A DNA stretch of 64,000 nucleotides. Source: Parabacteroides sp. (GTDB taxonomy: Bacteria; Bacteroidota; Bacteroidia; Bacteroidales; Tannerellaceae). Positions 43,702 to 51,968 of this stretch are shown here, piece by piece (position 1 is the stretch's first letter; every line of letters begins with the position of its first letter). The notes under the pieces are model-generated. The model was not told the origin of the DNA. It searched no databases and was given only the letters and a program-made list of their open reading frames with translations. Location: assembly GCA_019417325.1 (NCBI GenBank), contig DXVO01000021.1, forward strand, positions 1-64,000. The letters are read 5' to 3'. Made by a program: the position numbers and the translations under genes.

Positions 43702-44442
43702 TTAGTTGTGTACAGAGAGCCGTTCCCAGACAGAACCGGGTATCATCCGCCAGAAAAAAACAAGGACGGCATACCTCCAGTCTATGATAATCCGGCGTTG
43801 CTTTTTATGAAGCGCTTTTACAATTTTCTGAGCAACTTTTTCCGGTTTCATCAATAAAGGGTATGCGTCGTTTTTCAATAAATCGGTTTTAACGAAACCG
43901 GGACGGATGTCAGTAAAGGTTATGGGTAGCTTCTCCATACGTGCCAATTGGGCAATAGCGTCCATGTATGTATTCTGGAAACGTTTGGTGGCCGAATAGG
44001 CCGGTGCGGCGCCCAGTCCCTTGGTTCCGGCGATGGAACTGATAACCGCGAGGTGTCCACCTCCCTGTTCCCGGAAATAAGCAAAAGCGGCAGTCACCAT
44101 CCGGGTGAAACCCATAGCGTTTGTTTCGACTGTGGCAAGCTCGATATCCGGTTGCAGCGCCTGGTTTTGGCTGCCGATACCAGAACAAAGCAGGAACACA
44201 TCCATACCTCCCAGCTTATCGGCAAGTTCCCGTAATGCTTCGGGGGCAGTTGCCGAGGTAACATCGATTTGCTGCACTTCGGTCCGTTCCGGTGCATTTG
44301 CTTTCAACGATTCCAGCTTGTCGGTCCTGCGTCCTGCCACGCCTACTTTCCAGCCTGCCTCTTGGTATATCTTCGCTACTTCGTTGCCTATGCCTGAGGT
44401 TGCACCTACGATAATTATTTTTCCGGGAGATGTTGTTGCCAT
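43702..44442 (-). CDS. short-chain dehydrogenase/reductase
   Basis: This is a 246-residue NAD(P)-dependent oxidoreductase. The nucleotide motif GATSGIG is at about 12-18, the active-site Ser is in VISSIAGTKG, and Tyr-x-x-x-Lys is in YSATKRF. The C-terminal hydrophobic segment (YAVLVFFWRMIPG) suggests membrane attachment. Its substrate is unknown. A perfect -7 box at 44472-44479 excludes the longer start at 44496. Confidence 0.92.
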   Translation of the reverse strand: MATTSPGKIIIVGATSGIGNEVAKIYQEAGWKVGVAGRRTDKLESLKANAPERTEVQQIDVTSATAPEALRELADKLGGMDVFLLCSGIGSQNQALQPDIELATVETNAMGFTRMVTAAFAYFREQGGGHLAVISSIAGTKGLGAAPAYSATKRFQNTYMDAIAQLARMEKLPITFTDIRPGFVKTDLLKNDAYPLLMKPEKVAQKIVKALHKKQRRIIIDWRYAVLVFFWRMIPGSVWERLSVHN

Positions 44443-44471
44443 AACTGTCTGTATAAAATTTATTTCGCTTA

Positions 44472-44479
44472 CAAAGATA
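44472..44479 (-). promoter_or_regulatory. -7 box of the SDR gene
   Basis: The minus strand reads TATCTTTG, 29 bases before the ATG at 44442. Confidence 0.6.
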
Positions 44480-44578
44480 ATAGCTCTCCCGGACATTGAG
44501 TCGATTAGAGTCGATTAGGCACCATTAATTTGATTCGTAATTTACCGGGCTTTTTAGGAGAAATAGGAGAGGCGCTTT

Positions 44579-44640
44579 CAAAACATAGGTGTTTTAAATG
44601 CAAAACATATATGCTTTGAATGCAAAACACCTATGTTTTG
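44579..44640. repeat. three-unit AAAACATATATGTTTT-type palindromic repeat, site 3
   Basis: Units at 44579-44595, 44601-44618 and 44623-44640 have a 22-bp period. Unit 1 (centre CATAGGTG) and unit 3 (centre CACCTATG) are reverse complements, with a near-palindromic unit between, so the whole array has dyad symmetry. Confidence 0.88.
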
Positions 44641-44726
44641 AAAGTGATGTTTTTTAAAAAAAAGAAAAAATCCCGTTTTATAAATCGTTATATAATAATA
44701 TTACTTCTATATTATAAAGGGGTACT

Positions 44727-44818
44727 CATCCAGGTGTTCATGTACGAATCAGGTAGTGGTGTAAGTGATTGGAAGTTAGTTTATTCTGAAGGTCACTTTT
44801 GTGCCATCCAGGTGTTCA
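44727..44818. repeat. 14-bp direct repeat CATCCAGGTGTTCA
   Basis: Exact copies at 44727-44740 and 44805-44818 lie 78 bp apart, in the gap of more than 700 bases before the GH127 gene. They may be remnants of a duplicated sequence or binding sites of a regulator; nothing else in 44641-44930 looks coding. Confidence 0.6.
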
Positions 44819-44935
44819 CTCGATAATTGTTGTAAAAACGATAGAAAAAGTTTCAGATTGTAACTTTTTGCACTGTTTATGTGTTGTGGCTTGTTTTATG
44901 TTGAAATGCAGGTGTGTTATTCTCAACGAGTGTTA

Positions 44936-45040
44936 TTACATGATTGGAGTTAACTCTACGTTCAATCCCAAGGCTGAAGCGATACGATAAAAGGTAGAAA
45001 CTTTTGGTTCTGTTTGAATCCCTTATTTTGCAGGCACTGT
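44936..45040 (-). pseudogene. 3' remnant of an XRE-type antitoxin gene
   Basis: On the minus strand the last 28 codons read as the tail of a helix-turn-helix antitoxin (GIQTEPKVSTFYRIASALG, then LNVELTP). They are preceded in frame by a stop and a short matching piece (TVPAK). The rest of the gene and any toxin gene are missing. The family call rests on this short tail only. Confidence 0.6.
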
Positions 45041-45095
45041 CAGAATTGAAACCTATTCTATCAAATTTACAACCCGTAATCGTCCGTTTATGTTG

Positions 45096-45103
45096 TATTT
45101 TTG
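45096..45103 (+). promoter_or_regulatory. -7 box of the GH127 gene
   Basis: TATTTTTG matches TAnnTTTG, 76 bases before the ATG. No clear -33 motif was found. Confidence 0.45.
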
Positions 45104-45179
45104 TATAAATACCTGAAGAATCAAGTTCTTCGGATGTTTGGGGGAGGATAGAAAACGTTAGCATTTAAATCGATAAATT

Positions 45180-47051
45180 ATGAGAGTTCGTTGGGTGGTA
45201 AAAAGTTGTTTTGCATTCCTGTTTTGTCTGGGTACGGCCGTGGGAAGTGCACAGTCGACAGTTGATTCACCCATCAAGCAAATTAAAATAGCTGGTTATA
45301 TAGGGCAACGTATCGACGATTGCATAACGCATCGTGTCAAAGCGCAAGATGTGGATCACTTGGTGGAACCTTTTCACCACCATGAAGAAACATCCCGTTG
45401 GCAGAGCGAGTTCTGGGGGAAGTGGATACAAGGGGCGATAGCGTCTTACCGTTACAACCGGGACCCGGAACTATATGCCATCATAAAGGATGCCGCCGAA
45501 AAGTTGATGGCTACCCAACAGCCAAACGGATACATCGGAAACTATGCTCCCGAATACCAATTGCAGCAATGGGATGTATGGGGACGTAAATATACCTCGC
45601 TGGGGTTGATTGCCTGGTATGACTTGTCGGGCGATAAGAAGGCCCTGGATGCAGCCTGTCGCCTGATAGACCATCTGATGACACAGGTAGGCCCCGGTAA
45701 GGTGAATATTGTGGAAACAGGCAATTATGTGGGAATGCCGAGTTCTTCTATCCTGGAACCGGTCATGTATCTATATAACCGCACAAAAGAAGAACGTTTT
45801 TTGGAATTTGCCAACTATATTGTAACCCAGTGGGAAACGCCCCAAGGTCCGCAGCTCATCAGTAAAGCAATCGCCGAAATTCCTGTGGCAAACCGCTTCC
45901 CGCATCCCAAGACTTGGTTTTCGCAAGAGAACGGGCAGAAGGCTTATGAGATGATGTCGTGTTATGAAGGACTGTTGGAGCTTTATAAAGTGACAGGCAA
46001 TCCGCTCTACCTTTCCGTTGTGGAAAAAACGGTCGGGCATATCGTCCGTGAAGAAATAAACGTAGCCGGTTCGGGTAGTGCTTTTGAATGTTGGTACGGA
46101 GGAAACGGACGGCAGACACAGCCGACTTACCATACGATGGAAACCTGTGTTACTTTCACTTGGATGCAGTTGTGCAACCGCCTGTTGCAACTGACCGGGA
46201 ACTCCCTGTACGCGGATTATATGGAAACGGCAATCTATAATGCTCTGATGGCTTCGCTTAAGGCGGATGCTTCGCAAATAGCCAAATACAGCCCGTTGGA
46301 AGGATGGCGCCACGAAGGGGAGGAGCAATGCGGCATGCACATTAACTGTTGCAATGCAAATGGTCCGCGGGCATTCGCCATGATACCCCAGTTTGCCTGT
46401 CAGGTAAAGGACGATTGTGTACGTGTCAATTTTTATACGCCTTTAGTGTCAAATTTGTTACTTCCCGGTAAAAAAGAAGTTGTGTTAAAACTAAATACAG
46501 ATTACCCCGTGACCGATAAAATCGAAATCGAGGTAATCCCGGTAAAAGAGTCTGAATTTACCCTTGCCTTACGTATTCCGGCATGGAGCGGGAATACAAA
46601 AGTGGCGGTGAACGGAGCACCTGAAGCGGGTATCCTGCAAGGTGCTTATTTCCCGCTTACACGTAAATGGAAAAAGGGAGACAAGATTACCCTTCAACTG
46701 GACCTCCGTGCCCGTGTGCTGGAGAAGAACGAAGCGCAGGCGATTGTCCGTGGTCCGTTGGTGCTGGCTCGCGACAGCCGCTTTAACGACGGTTTTGTGG
46801 ATGAGGCTTCTGTTATCGTAAGCAAAGACGGTTATGTGGAACTGACCCCGGTTGCGGCTCCGGCTTTTGCCTGGATGGCGTTTACCGCTCCGATGGTATT
46901 GGGTACGGACTTGGAAGGGAACGGCGCATCCCGCCAGGTTCATTTCTGTGATTTTGCCTCCGCCGGCAACACATGGGATAAATCCCAGCGTTACCGCGTA
47001 TGGCTGCCGAAGACATTGAATGTGATGCATTCTCCTTACAAACCGTATTGA
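45180..47051 (+). CDS. GH127-like glycoside hydrolase (beta-L-arabinofuranosidase family)
   Basis: This is a 623-residue enzyme with a signal peptide (about 1-24), so it is periplasmic or surface-exposed. An (alpha/alpha)6 barrel is followed by beta domains. The zinc and catalytic set of HypBA1-type enzymes is recognisable: Glu303 before Cys304 as candidate acid/base, Glu321 and Cys323 in METC, and Cys390-Cys391 in INCCNANG, one of which is the nucleophile. The family removes beta-L-arabinofuranose, but related GH127/GH146 members act on other sugars. Its position beside the rhamnose genes suggests work on rhamnose-containing glycans. Its stop is two bases from that of the AraC gene. Confidence 0.85.
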   Translation: MRVRWVVKSCFAFLFCLGTAVGSAQSTVDSPIKQIKIAGYIGQRIDDCITHRVKAQDVDHLVEPFHHHEETSRWQSEFWGKWIQGAIASYRYNRDPELYAIIKDAAEKLMATQQPNGYIGNYAPEYQLQQWDVWGRKYTSLGLIAWYDLSGDKKALDAACRLIDHLMTQVGPGKVNIVETGNYVGMPSSSILEPVMYLYNRTKEERFLEFANYIVTQWETPQGPQLISKAIAEIPVANRFPHPKTWFSQENGQKAYEMMSCYEGLLELYKVTGNPLYLSVVEKTVGHIVREEINVAGSGSAFECWYGGNGRQTQPTYHTMETCVTFTWMQLCNRLLQLTGNSLYADYMETAIYNALMASLKADASQIAKYSPLEGWRHEGEEQCGMHINCCNANGPRAFAMIPQFACQVKDDCVRVNFYTPLVSNLLLPGKKEVVLKLNTDYPVTDKIEIEVIPVKESEFTLALRIPAWSGNTKVAVNGAPEAGILQGAYFPLTRKWKKGDKITLQLDLRARVLEKNEAQAIVRGPLVLARDSRFNDGFVDEASVIVSKDGYVELTPVAAPAFAWMAFTAPMVLGTDLEGNGASRQVHFCDFASAGNTWDKSQRYRVWLPKTLNVMHSPYKPY

Positions 47052-47053
47052 TT

Positions 47054-47941
47054 TCAGTGTGCCCTTTCCCTGAACTCGGAAGGGGTGACGCCTTCTTTCT
47101 TCTTGAAGAAGGTGGAGAATTGCCCGGCATTCTCAAATTTCAAGCTATAGGCTATTTCCGAGATATTCAGGTTGCTGCCGGTCAGCAGTTCCTTGGCTCT
47201 CAGTAGTTTTTGTTGTAACTGGTATTGGGCGGGCGATACTCCGGTATATTCTTTGAACATGCGGCGGAACCATGAATATCCCAATCCCAAACGGGAGGCT
47301 ATCTCTTCCGGCGAGAGCGGGTTTTCTACCTGTTCTTTCATCAGGATACGGGCTTCATTGATTTTATCGACTACATATGTGTTGGTGAAGGAGTTGTTTT
47401 TCCTTTTATAATAAACTGTTCCGAGGATATGCAGTACAATGCTTGAAATCATCTGCTGGTAACCGGATTTTTCTTCTGAGGCGAATTTCAGTATGTCTTC
47501 ATACAGGTTGATGATGGTAGCGCTCAGCCGGATATGGTGGAGCGGTTCTTCCTTTGTAAAGAAGCGCTTTTCCACCCGTTTGTCGATATGGATACCCCGG
47601 AAACCTACCCAGTATTCGTCCCAGCCTGTTTCATGGTCGGGATAATAACTGTGCCATTCGCCGGGGAAGAGCAGAATCATCGTCCCCGCGCTAATCTTTT
47701 GCAGTTTGCAGGATTGGGAGGAGAAGTAACCGCTTCCCTTCGTTATATAAACCAACTGGTATTCGTTGAGGATACGTCCGGTCTGTGGTTTGAAGTTGTA
47801 ACTGTCCGGATGCCTGGATAGCGGGTAGCGGCTTTTGGGTTGGATAAACTGGTAACCGACGGTGGTTACCACGATTCCCCATTCTTCATCCGTAGCCCCG
47901 ATAGTGAGGTATTTTAGTTGGTCACTCATTTGTTTCTCCAT
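47054..47941 (-). CDS. AraC-family regulator, probably RhaR-like
   Basis: This is a 295-residue transcription factor with an N-terminal cupin-like sugar-binding domain (about 20-160, with RHPDSYNF and MILLFPGEWHSYYP). The C-terminal AraC domain (about 195-293) has two helix-turn-helix motifs (PEEIASRLGLGYSWFRRMFK and ISEIAYSLKFENAGQFSTFF). It is transcribed away from rhaB and should control the rhamnose operon, like RhaR of Bacteroides thetaiotaomicron; this is inferred from position. The ATG at 47941 fits the -7 box at 47980-47987. A start four codons later is also possible, but the far upstream start at 48079 is excluded. Confidence 0.88.
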   Translation of the reverse strand: MEKQMSDQLKYLTIGATDEEWGIVVTTVGYQFIQPKSRYPLSRHPDSYNFKPQTGRILNEYQLVYITKGSGYFSSQSCKLQKISAGTMILLFPGEWHSYYPDHETGWDEYWVGFRGIHIDKRVEKRFFTKEEPLHHIRLSATIINLYEDILKFASEEKSGYQQMISSIVLHILGTVYYKRKNNSFTNTYVVDKINEARILMKEQVENPLSPEEIASRLGLGYSWFRRMFKEYTGVSPAQYQLQQKLLRAKELLTGSNLNISEIAYSLKFENAGQFSTFFKKKEGVTPSEFRERAH

Positions 47942-47979
47942 GATGTCAGATTTGAAAGGTTTAAAATCATTTTCGTAAG

Positions 47980-47987
47980 CAAAGATA
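47980..47987 (-). promoter_or_regulatory. -7 box of the AraC-type regulator gene
   Basis: The minus strand reads TATCTTTG, 38 bases before the ATG at 47941. Confidence 0.65.
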
Positions 47988-48000
47988 GTAATAATCCCTA

Positions 48001-48008
48001 TAGTTTTG
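48001..48008 (+). promoter_or_regulatory. -7 box of the rhaB operon
   Basis: TAGTTTTG matches TAnnTTTG, 31 bases before the rhaB ATG. It is only 13 bases from the divergent -7 box, so the two promoters share their upstream DNA. Confidence 0.6.
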
Positions 48009-48039
48009 CTACCGTAAATCAAACAACTTTGTTTTTGCC

Positions 48040-49518
48040 ATGAAGAAACATACATTTTTAGCTTTTGATATAGGGGCAACCAGCGGACGTGCTGTTTTGG
48101 GGACCCTGACAGGTGACAAATTTGAAATGCAGGAGATACACCGCTTCCCGAATGCCATCATGGAATTGCATGGTAAATATTACTGGAATATTTATCAGTT
48201 ATACGGAGCATTGAAAGAAGCTCTGACGATATGCGGACGGGAAAACTATGCAATCGACTCGATCGGTATAGATACCTGGGGCGTGGATTTCGGTTACCTG
48301 GCGAAGGACGGTACGCTGTTAGGTTTGCCGCGTGCTTATCGCGACCCGTATACGGAGGGAGCTCCCGAAGCCTATTTTACACGGGTATCCCGTGAAGAGG
48401 TGTACCGTCTGACCGGTATACAGATTATGAATTTCAACAGCCTTTTCCAGTTGTACCGCGCGAAGGAAGAAAATTTCGGGCCTCTGGAAAGTGCTTCAGA
48501 TATATTGTTTATGCCTGATTTGCTTTCTTATCTGCTGACAGGCGAAAAGATATGCGAATATACGGATGCTTCCACATCACAACTATTAAATCCTGTCACG
48601 AAGCAATTTGAAACCTCTTTGCTGGAAGCGGCAGGAGTATCGCCTTCACTTTTACGTCCGGTATCGATGCCGGGGACAGTGATTGGCAACCTGACCGATG
48701 CGTTGGCTGCTGAGACAGGGGTGGGAAAAGTACCTGTAGTAGCTGTTGCCGGACATGATACGGCATCGGCGGTAGCTGCTATCCCGGCGTTAAGCAAGGA
48801 ATTTGCCTACCTGAGCAGTGGGACATGGAGCCTGATGGGTATAGAAACGGAAGAACCTATTATAACGGATGCTTCTTTCCAAAACAATTTCACCAACGAA
48901 GGTGGCATAGAAGGAACCACCCGTTTCTTGAAAAATATCACCGGTATGTGGCTGTTGGAGCAGTGCCGTAAAGAGTGGGAGCATGCCGGACGTACCTATG
49001 ATTATCCTACCCTTGTGAAGATGGCGGAGGCAGCAACCCCGTTCCGCAGTTTTGTTTATCCGGATGATCCCTGTTTCGCTAATCCCGCCAGCATGACGGA
49101 GGCGATTGCTTCTTATTGCCGTGAGAGTGGACAACCGGTTCCATCGACCGACGGAGAGTATATCCGTTGTATTTTCGAGAGCCTTGCTTGCCGGTATAAG
49201 GAAGTGCTCGACTTATTGAAAGAAATGGCTCCTTTCCCTATCCGCCGTTTGCATGTGATAGGAGGGGGCTCAATGAATAATTTTCTCAATCAATTAACCA
49301 CTAATGTAATCTGTATGCCGGTAGTAGCCGGCCCGTCCGAGGCTACGGCTATCGGCAATTGTATGGTGCAGGCAAGAGCGGCGGGATTAGTATCCGACCG
49401 CTGGGAGATGCGCCGTCTTATCAGTTCTTTCATTTCGCCGCACATTTTCCAACCTATGGAGTGCGGCGAATGGGAGGACGCTTTCAAAAAGTATCAATCA
49501 GTAACATCTAAAAAATAA
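48040..49518 (+). CDS. rhaB: rhamnulokinase
   Basis: This 492-residue FGGY-family kinase phosphorylates L-rhamnulose to rhamnulose 1-phosphate. The N-terminal phosphate loop FDIGATSGRAVLG (9-21), the IDTWGVDFGYL segment (about 78-88) and the central GHDTASAVAA are typical. The C-terminal IGGGSMNNFLNQ binds the adenine. It is the first gene of the rhamnose operon, with four bases to rhaA. It is often called rhaK in Bacteroides. Confidence 0.96.
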   Translation: MKKHTFLAFDIGATSGRAVLGTLTGDKFEMQEIHRFPNAIMELHGKYYWNIYQLYGALKEALTICGRENYAIDSIGIDTWGVDFGYLAKDGTLLGLPRAYRDPYTEGAPEAYFTRVSREEVYRLTGIQIMNFNSLFQLYRAKEENFGPLESASDILFMPDLLSYLLTGEKICEYTDASTSQLLNPVTKQFETSLLEAAGVSPSLLRPVSMPGTVIGNLTDALAAETGVGKVPVVAVAGHDTASAVAAIPALSKEFAYLSSGTWSLMGIETEEPIITDASFQNNFTNEGGIEGTTRFLKNITGMWLLEQCRKEWEHAGRTYDYPTLVKMAEAATPFRSFVYPDDPCFANPASMTEAIASYCRESGQPVPSTDGEYIRCIFESLACRYKEVLDLLKEMAPFPIRRLHVIGGGSMNNFLNQLTTNVICMPVVAGPSEATAIGNCMVQARAAGLVSDRWEMRRLISSFISPHIFQPMECGEWEDAFKKYQSVTSKK

Positions 49519-49522
49519 TACC

Positions 49523-50779
49523 ATGACAAAAGAAAACAGTATCAAACAGGCTTATGACGTAGCAGCAGAACGCTATGCAGCCGTAGGAGTCGACGTAAAA
49601 CAGGCAATGGAAAAATTGCAGAAAATATCTCTTTCCCTGCATTGCTGGCAGGCGGATGATGTAACGGGTTTTGAAAATCAGGGAGGCTCTTTGACCGGAG
49701 GTATTCAGGTTACGGGTAACTATCCCGGACGTGCCCGCACAATCGACGAATTGCGTGCGGATGTACTGAAAGCCAATTCGCTGATTGCCGGTAAGCATCG
49801 TTTGAACCTGCATGAAATATATGGTGACTTCCAGGGTAAGAAAGTAGACCGCGACGAAGTGGAGCCGGCCCATTTCCAAAGCTGGATGCAATGGGCGAAA
49901 GAAAATGACATGAAGCTGGACTTCAACAGCACTTCTTTCTCGCACCCGAAGAGCGGCGACCTGACACTTGCCAACCCGGACAACGATATCCGCAACTTCT
50001 GGATTGAACATACCAAACGTTGCCGTTGGATTAGTGAAGAAATGGGTAAATTCCAGGACGACCCTTGTATCATGAACCTTTGGATACACGACGGAAGCAA
50101 GGAAGTTCCCGCCAGCCGCCTGAAATACCGCCAGCTTCTGGAACAATCGCTGGATGATATCTTCTCTACCGAATATAAGAATATGAAGGACTGTATCGAA
50201 GCGAAACTGTTCGGTATCGGCCTGGAAAGCTACACGGTAGGTTCTTATGACTTCTATCTGGGCTACGGCGCGAAAAAGAATAAGATTGTGACACTGGATA
50301 CCGGACACTTCCACCTGACGGAAAGTATAGCCGACAAGGTTTCGGCCCTGTTGCTCTTTACTCCGGAAATCATGTTGCACGTGAGCCGTCCGATTCGTTG
50401 GGATAGCGACCATGTGGTAATCCTGAGCGATGATTTGCTCGATTTGTCACGCGAAATTATCCGTTGCAATGCACTGGATCGTGTACATATCGGTCTGGAT
50501 TATTTCGATGCGACCATCAACCGTATCGGTGCTTATGTAATCGGTTGCCGCGCTACACAGAAAGCCTTTATGCAGGCCTTGCTGGAACCGTCTGCTACCT
50601 TGCAGCAGTATGAAGCGGACGGTAAATTCTTCCAACGCCTTGCTTTGCAGGAAGAAATGAAGAGCTTGCCTTGGACTGCCGTATGGGATATGTTCTGTTT
50701 GCAGAACGATGTACCGGTAGGAGAGGACTACATCACAGAAATAGAAAAGTACGAACGGGAAGTGACAAGTAAACGATAA
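49523..50779 (+). CDS. rhaA: L-rhamnose isomerase
   Basis: This 418-residue metal-dependent TIM-barrel enzyme converts L-rhamnose to L-rhamnulose. Family features include LHCWQADDVTGFE near the N-terminus, the NLHEIYGDF strand, the metal-binding FNSTSFSHPKSGD region and the HVSRPIRWDSDHV segment. The length agrees with E. coli RhaA (419 residues). It lies between rhaB and rhaT with four-base spacings, which shows tight cotranscription. The alternative name is rhaI. Confidence 0.97.
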   Translation: MTKENSIKQAYDVAAERYAAVGVDVKQAMEKLQKISLSLHCWQADDVTGFENQGGSLTGGIQVTGNYPGRARTIDELRADVLKANSLIAGKHRLNLHEIYGDFQGKKVDRDEVEPAHFQSWMQWAKENDMKLDFNSTSFSHPKSGDLTLANPDNDIRNFWIEHTKRCRWISEEMGKFQDDPCIMNLWIHDGSKEVPASRLKYRQLLEQSLDDIFSTEYKNMKDCIEAKLFGIGLESYTVGSYDFYLGYGAKKNKIVTLDTGHFHLTESIADKVSALLLFTPEIMLHVSRPIRWDSDHVVILSDDLLDLSREIIRCNALDRVHIGLDYFDATINRIGAYVIGCRATQKAFMQALLEPSATLQQYEADGKFFQRLALQEEMKSLPWTAVWDMFCLQNDVPVGEDYITEIEKYEREVTSKR

Positions 50780-50783
50780 CGTC

Positions 50784-51809
50784 ATGGAAATACTGATAGG
50801 CTTACTAATCATTGCCATAGGCAGCTTCGGGCAGAGCAGTTCGTATGTCCCGATAAACAAGGTGAAGGGATGGAGTTGGGAATCATTCTGGCTGGTACAG
50901 GGAATCTTTGCCTGGTTGGTGTTCCCTTTCCTCGGGGCGCAACTTGCCATACCGGAAGGTAGCAGCCTTACCGAGCTTTGGGGCGCGGGGGGAAGTACCG
51001 GAGCCGTTGTTTATGGTATGCTGTGGGGAGTCGGAGGACTCACGTTTGGGCTTAGTATGCGTTATCTGGGAATTGCGTTAGGACAGAGTATAGCGTTGGG
51101 AACATGTGCCGGCTTCGGCACACTGTTCCCTGCCGTGTTTGGTGGGACGGACTTGTTCCACGGTGACGGGCTGGTCCTGCTGATAGGCGTTTGTGTGACG
51201 TTGTCGGGTATCGCCGTTATCGGATATGCCGGAAGCCTGCGTGCCAAGAATATGACGGAAGAAGAGAAGAAAGCGGCTGTAAAAGATTTTGCCTTGACGA
51301 AAGGGCTTCTTGTCGCTTTGCTGGCAGGTGTGATGAGCGCTTGCTTTAACCTTGGACTGGAAGCCGGAACGCCTATCCTGGAGAAGGCGAAGCAGTCCGG
51401 AGCCAGCGAACTGTTTGCTTTGAATCCTGTCATTCTGTTGGTGACTGTCGGTGGCTTTGTCACGAATGCCGCTTATTGCATTTTCCAGAATATTAAAAAT
51501 AATACCGGAAAGGATTATTTCTCCGTAGGGGGGGCTACTTTGTTGAATAATGTCTTATTTTGCGCTTTGGCTGGAGTCTTGTGGTATTCGCAGTTCTTCG
51601 GTCTGGGCATGGGAAAGAGTTATTTCTCCGATTCTCCGGTAATGCTTGCTTTCTCGTGGAGTATACTGATGTCGCTGAATGTGATTTTCAGTAATTTCTG
51701 GGGAATTGTATTAAAAGAATGGAAAGGCGTAAGCCGTCAGACAATCGTGGTGCTGATATGTGGTATGGGCATCCTGATTCTCTCTCTGCTATTGCCTAAT
51801 ATTTTATAA
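50784..51809 (+). CDS. rhaT: L-rhamnose/proton symporter
   Basis: This is a 341-residue inner-membrane protein with ten predicted helices and the family start in which GSFGQSSSYVPINKVKGWSW follows the first helix. It imports L-rhamnose with protons. The length matches E. coli RhaT (344 residues). It is the third gene of the operon; a structured spacer of 159 bases separates it from rhaD. Confidence 0.95.
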   Translation: MEILIGLLIIAIGSFGQSSSYVPINKVKGWSWESFWLVQGIFAWLVFPFLGAQLAIPEGSSLTELWGAGGSTGAVVYGMLWGVGGLTFGLSMRYLGIALGQSIALGTCAGFGTLFPAVFGGTDLFHGDGLVLLIGVCVTLSGIAVIGYAGSLRAKNMTEEEKKAAVKDFALTKGLLVALLAGVMSACFNLGLEAGTPILEKAKQSGASELFALNPVILLVTVGGFVTNAAYCIFQNIKNNTGKDYFSVGGATLLNNVLFCALAGVLWYSQFFGLGMGKSYFSDSPVMLAFSWSILMSLNVIFSNFWGIVLKEWKGVSRQTIVVLICGMGILILSLLLPNIL

Positions 51810-51815
51810 AAAGAC

Positions 51816-51917
51816 CTTCGGAGGCGTCCGGTGGTAGGAAATAGCACTAAGGAACGCTTTCGCCCGCGAGCGATGACAGGAAATAGCGCTAAGGAATGGT
51901 TTCGCTCGCCTCCGAAG
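51816..51917 (+). repeat. structured repeat block inside the rhamnose operon
   Basis: The outer arms CTTCGGAGGCG (51816-51826) and CGCCTCCGAAG (51907-51917) are perfect complements. Between them are two 28-bp direct repeats (51836-51863 and 51878-51905, 42 bp apart, three mismatches), each starting AGGAAATAGC. The transcript could fold into a long stem with two inner copies. It lies between rhaT and rhaD. Confidence 0.85.
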
Positions 51918-51968
51918 ACTCAAAAATGAGTGATAACTAAAAAAGAACGTATTTAAAACAATAAAGAA

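Noticed and set aside
44579..44640. Short regularly spaced repeats that could suggest a CRISPR array
   Set aside because: The spacing is only 22 bp with 4-5-base spacers and at most three units, the units are palindromic, and there are no cas genes.
44620..44826. Plus-strand ORF of 68 codons in the gap before the GH127 gene
   Set aside because: It begins inside the palindromic triplet and contains a Lys run from an A-tract; there is no sign of a real protein.
49508..50413. Long 301-codon ORF antisense to rhaA
   Set aside because: rhaA is a full-length, highly conserved enzyme on the plus strand; the antisense frame is open because of codon bias and has no family features.
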